The notes beneath the pieces are model-generated. The model made no database searches. It saw only the letters and a program-made list of their open reading frames with translations, and was not told the DNA's origin. Below, piece by piece: positions 12,720 to 13,352 of a stretch of DNA of 13,352 nucleotides. Position 1 is the stretch's first letter, and each line of letters starts with the position of its first letter. A program made the translations under genes and the position numbers. The DNA is from CAZJKO01 sp964546995 (GTDB lineage Bacteria; Bacillota_I; Bacilli_A; RF39; UBA660). Location: positions 1 to 13,352 of the forward strand of contig CAZJKO010000028.1 in NCBI GenBank assembly GCA_964546995.1, given 5' to 3'.

Positions 12720-12938
12720 CTATTCTTCGATACAAGTTTCTTTTACTGCATCACAAATATCGCCAATGTTACAATCTAAGTATTCGCAAATCCTTAGCAT
12801 TACGGATAACGCAACCTCTTCATCTCTTCGTAACTTCGTCATTGTGCCAGTTGCTATATTTAACTCTTTTCTTAATGTGGCAGGAGAAATTTTCTTTTCA
12901 ATAAGTAATATCCAAAGTTTTTTATAACTGATTTTCAT
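12720..12938 (-). CDS. small XRE-family (HTH_26/YozG-like) transcriptional regulator
   Basis: The 72-aa protein is almost wholly one helix-turn-helix domain: MKISYKKLWILLIEKKIS then TLRKELNIATGTMTKLRRDE (recognition helix about 29-38) and LSVMLRICEYLDCNIGDICD, the usual layout of Cro/C1-type single-domain regulators. It is the first gene of the minus-strand operon and may control it. The ATG at 12938 is preferred over an upstream ATG in the same frame because AAGGAAGG lies eight bases before it. Two -10 boxes lie upstream (12957 and 13074). Confidence 0.9.
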   Translation of the reverse strand: MKISYKKLWILLIEKKISPATLRKELNIATGTMTKLRRDEEVALSVMLRICEYLDCNIGDICDAVKETCIEE

Positions 12939-12956
12939 TCCATGCCTTCCTTCTTC

Positions 12957-12984
12957 ATTATACACCAATTTTTCTGTTTAGCAA
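12957..12984 (-). promoter_or_regulatory. proximal promoter of the XRE-led operon
   Basis: Minus-strand TTGCTA (12979-12984), a 16-base spacer and TATAAT (12957-12962). Its expected start point falls at or next to the AAGGAAGG ribosome binding site, so the leader would be only about 12-15 bases long. Confidence 0.55.
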
Positions 12985-13073
12985 TATTTTTTCTCGTGTT
13001 TATGATTATTTTTCTCAACTTCTTGCGATTTTTGGTTTGTTTTGATTGCGTATCGCTTGTCTTTTCTACTTAC

Positions 13074-13082
13074 ATTATAGCA
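13074..13082 (-). promoter_or_regulatory. distal extended -10 box of the XRE-led operon
   Basis: Minus-strand TGCTATAAT (TATAAT at 13074-13079), about 135 bases upstream of the regulator start. There is no clear -35. The interval between the two promoters (12985-13073) has no gene; it is A-rich on the minus strand, with a tiny GCG-ATA-CGC hairpin near 13048-13056. Confidence 0.45.
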
Positions 13083-13113
13083 TAAAACTTTCCTTTCGTA
13101 TTTATTTCTAATG

Positions 13114-13139
13114 AAAAAAGTACTATATTTAGTACCTTT
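13114..13139 (-). terminator. intrinsic terminator of the 31-aa peptide gene
   Basis: On the minus strand AAAGGTACT (13131-13139) pairs with AGTACTTTT (one G-T pair) around a 6-base loop, followed by T's to 13114. It separates the small gene from the distal promoter of the operon. Confidence 0.75.
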
Positions 13140-13167
13140 CTTAGTGAATGTTTCTCCATCCTTTTTA

Positions 13168-13263
13168 TTAAAGATGAGTCATTAAAAAGCCTAAGCCAAT
13201 CAAAGTGATTACCGTAATGACTACGCCTACAACAACTAAAACAATTTTATCTATATCTTTCAT
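13168..13263 (-). CDS. 31-aa single-span membrane peptide
   Basis: The short frame MKDIDKIVLVVVGVVITVITLIGLGFLMTHL is given here in two parts to show its layout: a charged head MKDIDK (1-6), and a strongly hydrophobic core from IVLVVVGVV to GLGFLM (7-28) ending in THL. AAAGGAAG lies four bases before the ATG (13261-13263), a TATAAT with TG extension lies upstream at 13312, and an intrinsic terminator follows. This full set of expression signals around a 96-base frame argues that it is real. I do not recognise it. The form suits a small membrane-bound regulator, a subunit of a membrane complex, or a type I toxin-like peptide; no antisense RNA promoter is obvious, which counts against the last. 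Confidence 0.7.
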   Translation of the reverse strand: MKDIDKIVLVVVGVVITVITLIGLGFLMTHL

Positions 13264-13311
13264 AATTCTTCCTTTCTTTATTCTGTGAATGTTCTATCTT
13301 TGATATTACTT

Positions 13312-13320
13312 ATTATACCA
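13312..13320 (-). promoter_or_regulatory. extended -10 promoter of the 31-aa peptide gene
   Basis: Minus-strand TGGTATAAT, with a perfect TATAAT at 13312-13317, lies about 49 bases upstream of the start codon. The -35 area is AT-rich and without a good match. Confidence 0.55.
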
Positions 13321-13352
13321 TACTTTTTTTATTTATAAAAGCCTAGTTAGTT

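Noticed and set aside
1..13352. CRISPR array or insertion sequence
   Set aside because: No regularly spaced repeats, transposase motifs or terminal inverted repeats were seen by eye.

Overview
The window looks like chromosomal DNA from a low-GC, spore-forming Bacillota (probably Bacilli) that carries an even AT-richer accessory insertion at its left end. The evidence is: three genes of the spore/peptidoglycan type (CwlJ/SleB-like hydrolase, SpoIID/LytB domain, CwlD-like amidase), strong AGGAGG/AGGTGA-type ribosome binding sites, TATAAT promoters with an extended -10, and a tRNA-Trp(CCA), with TGA behaving as a stop codon. Genus cannot be fixed from the sequence alone.

Region 1 (1 to about 3030) is very AT-rich. 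Hand counts of single 60-base rows give 10-11 G+C of 60 here (rows at 901, 1681, 2401), against 19, 24 and 28 of 60 in rows at 3661, 7561 and 5281. It holds only defence/toxin-type genes, all on the minus strand: the 5' end of a VbhA/Fic-type gene running off the left edge, an ApeA-like gene broken into three reading frames at two poly-A tracts, and an intact 403-aa gene with an ApeA-like HEPN ending. Its right edge cuts an amidase gene after 97 residues or so, so the block appears to have been inserted into, or recombined with, that gene.

Region 2 (3030-4245) holds the amidase remnant, a candidate small RNA with its own promoter and terminator, an unrecognised 143-aa gene and tRNA-Trp. Region 3 (4246-8765) is a peptidoglycan/spore and quality-control block: CwlJ-like hydrolase (+), an Abi_2 gene overlapping an HtrA-type membrane protease (-), a SpoIID-domain protein (+) and a CwlD-like amidase (-). 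Region 4 (8828-12938) is a minus-strand operon: XRE regulator, zinc-ribbon membrane protein, SPFH protein ending in a GYF_2 domain, and a large zinc-ribbon membrane protein with duplicated extracytoplasmic domains. It recalls the Bacillus subtilis ydjGHI membrane-stress genes. At the right end is a 31-aa single-span membrane peptide with its own promoter and terminator.

The strongest candidate for something undescribed is the HEPN pair in region 1. The ApeA-like gene recovers a full 431-aa protein, including its C-terminal R-x4-H HEPN motif, only if one A is gained at each of two A-runs (A9 and A7). The second run forms an in-frame A AAA AAA heptamer followed directly by a TAA stop. This could be decay, a homopolymer sequencing error, phase variation, or expression through slippage. 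The window holds three separate R-x4-H HEPN-type proteins within 7 kb.
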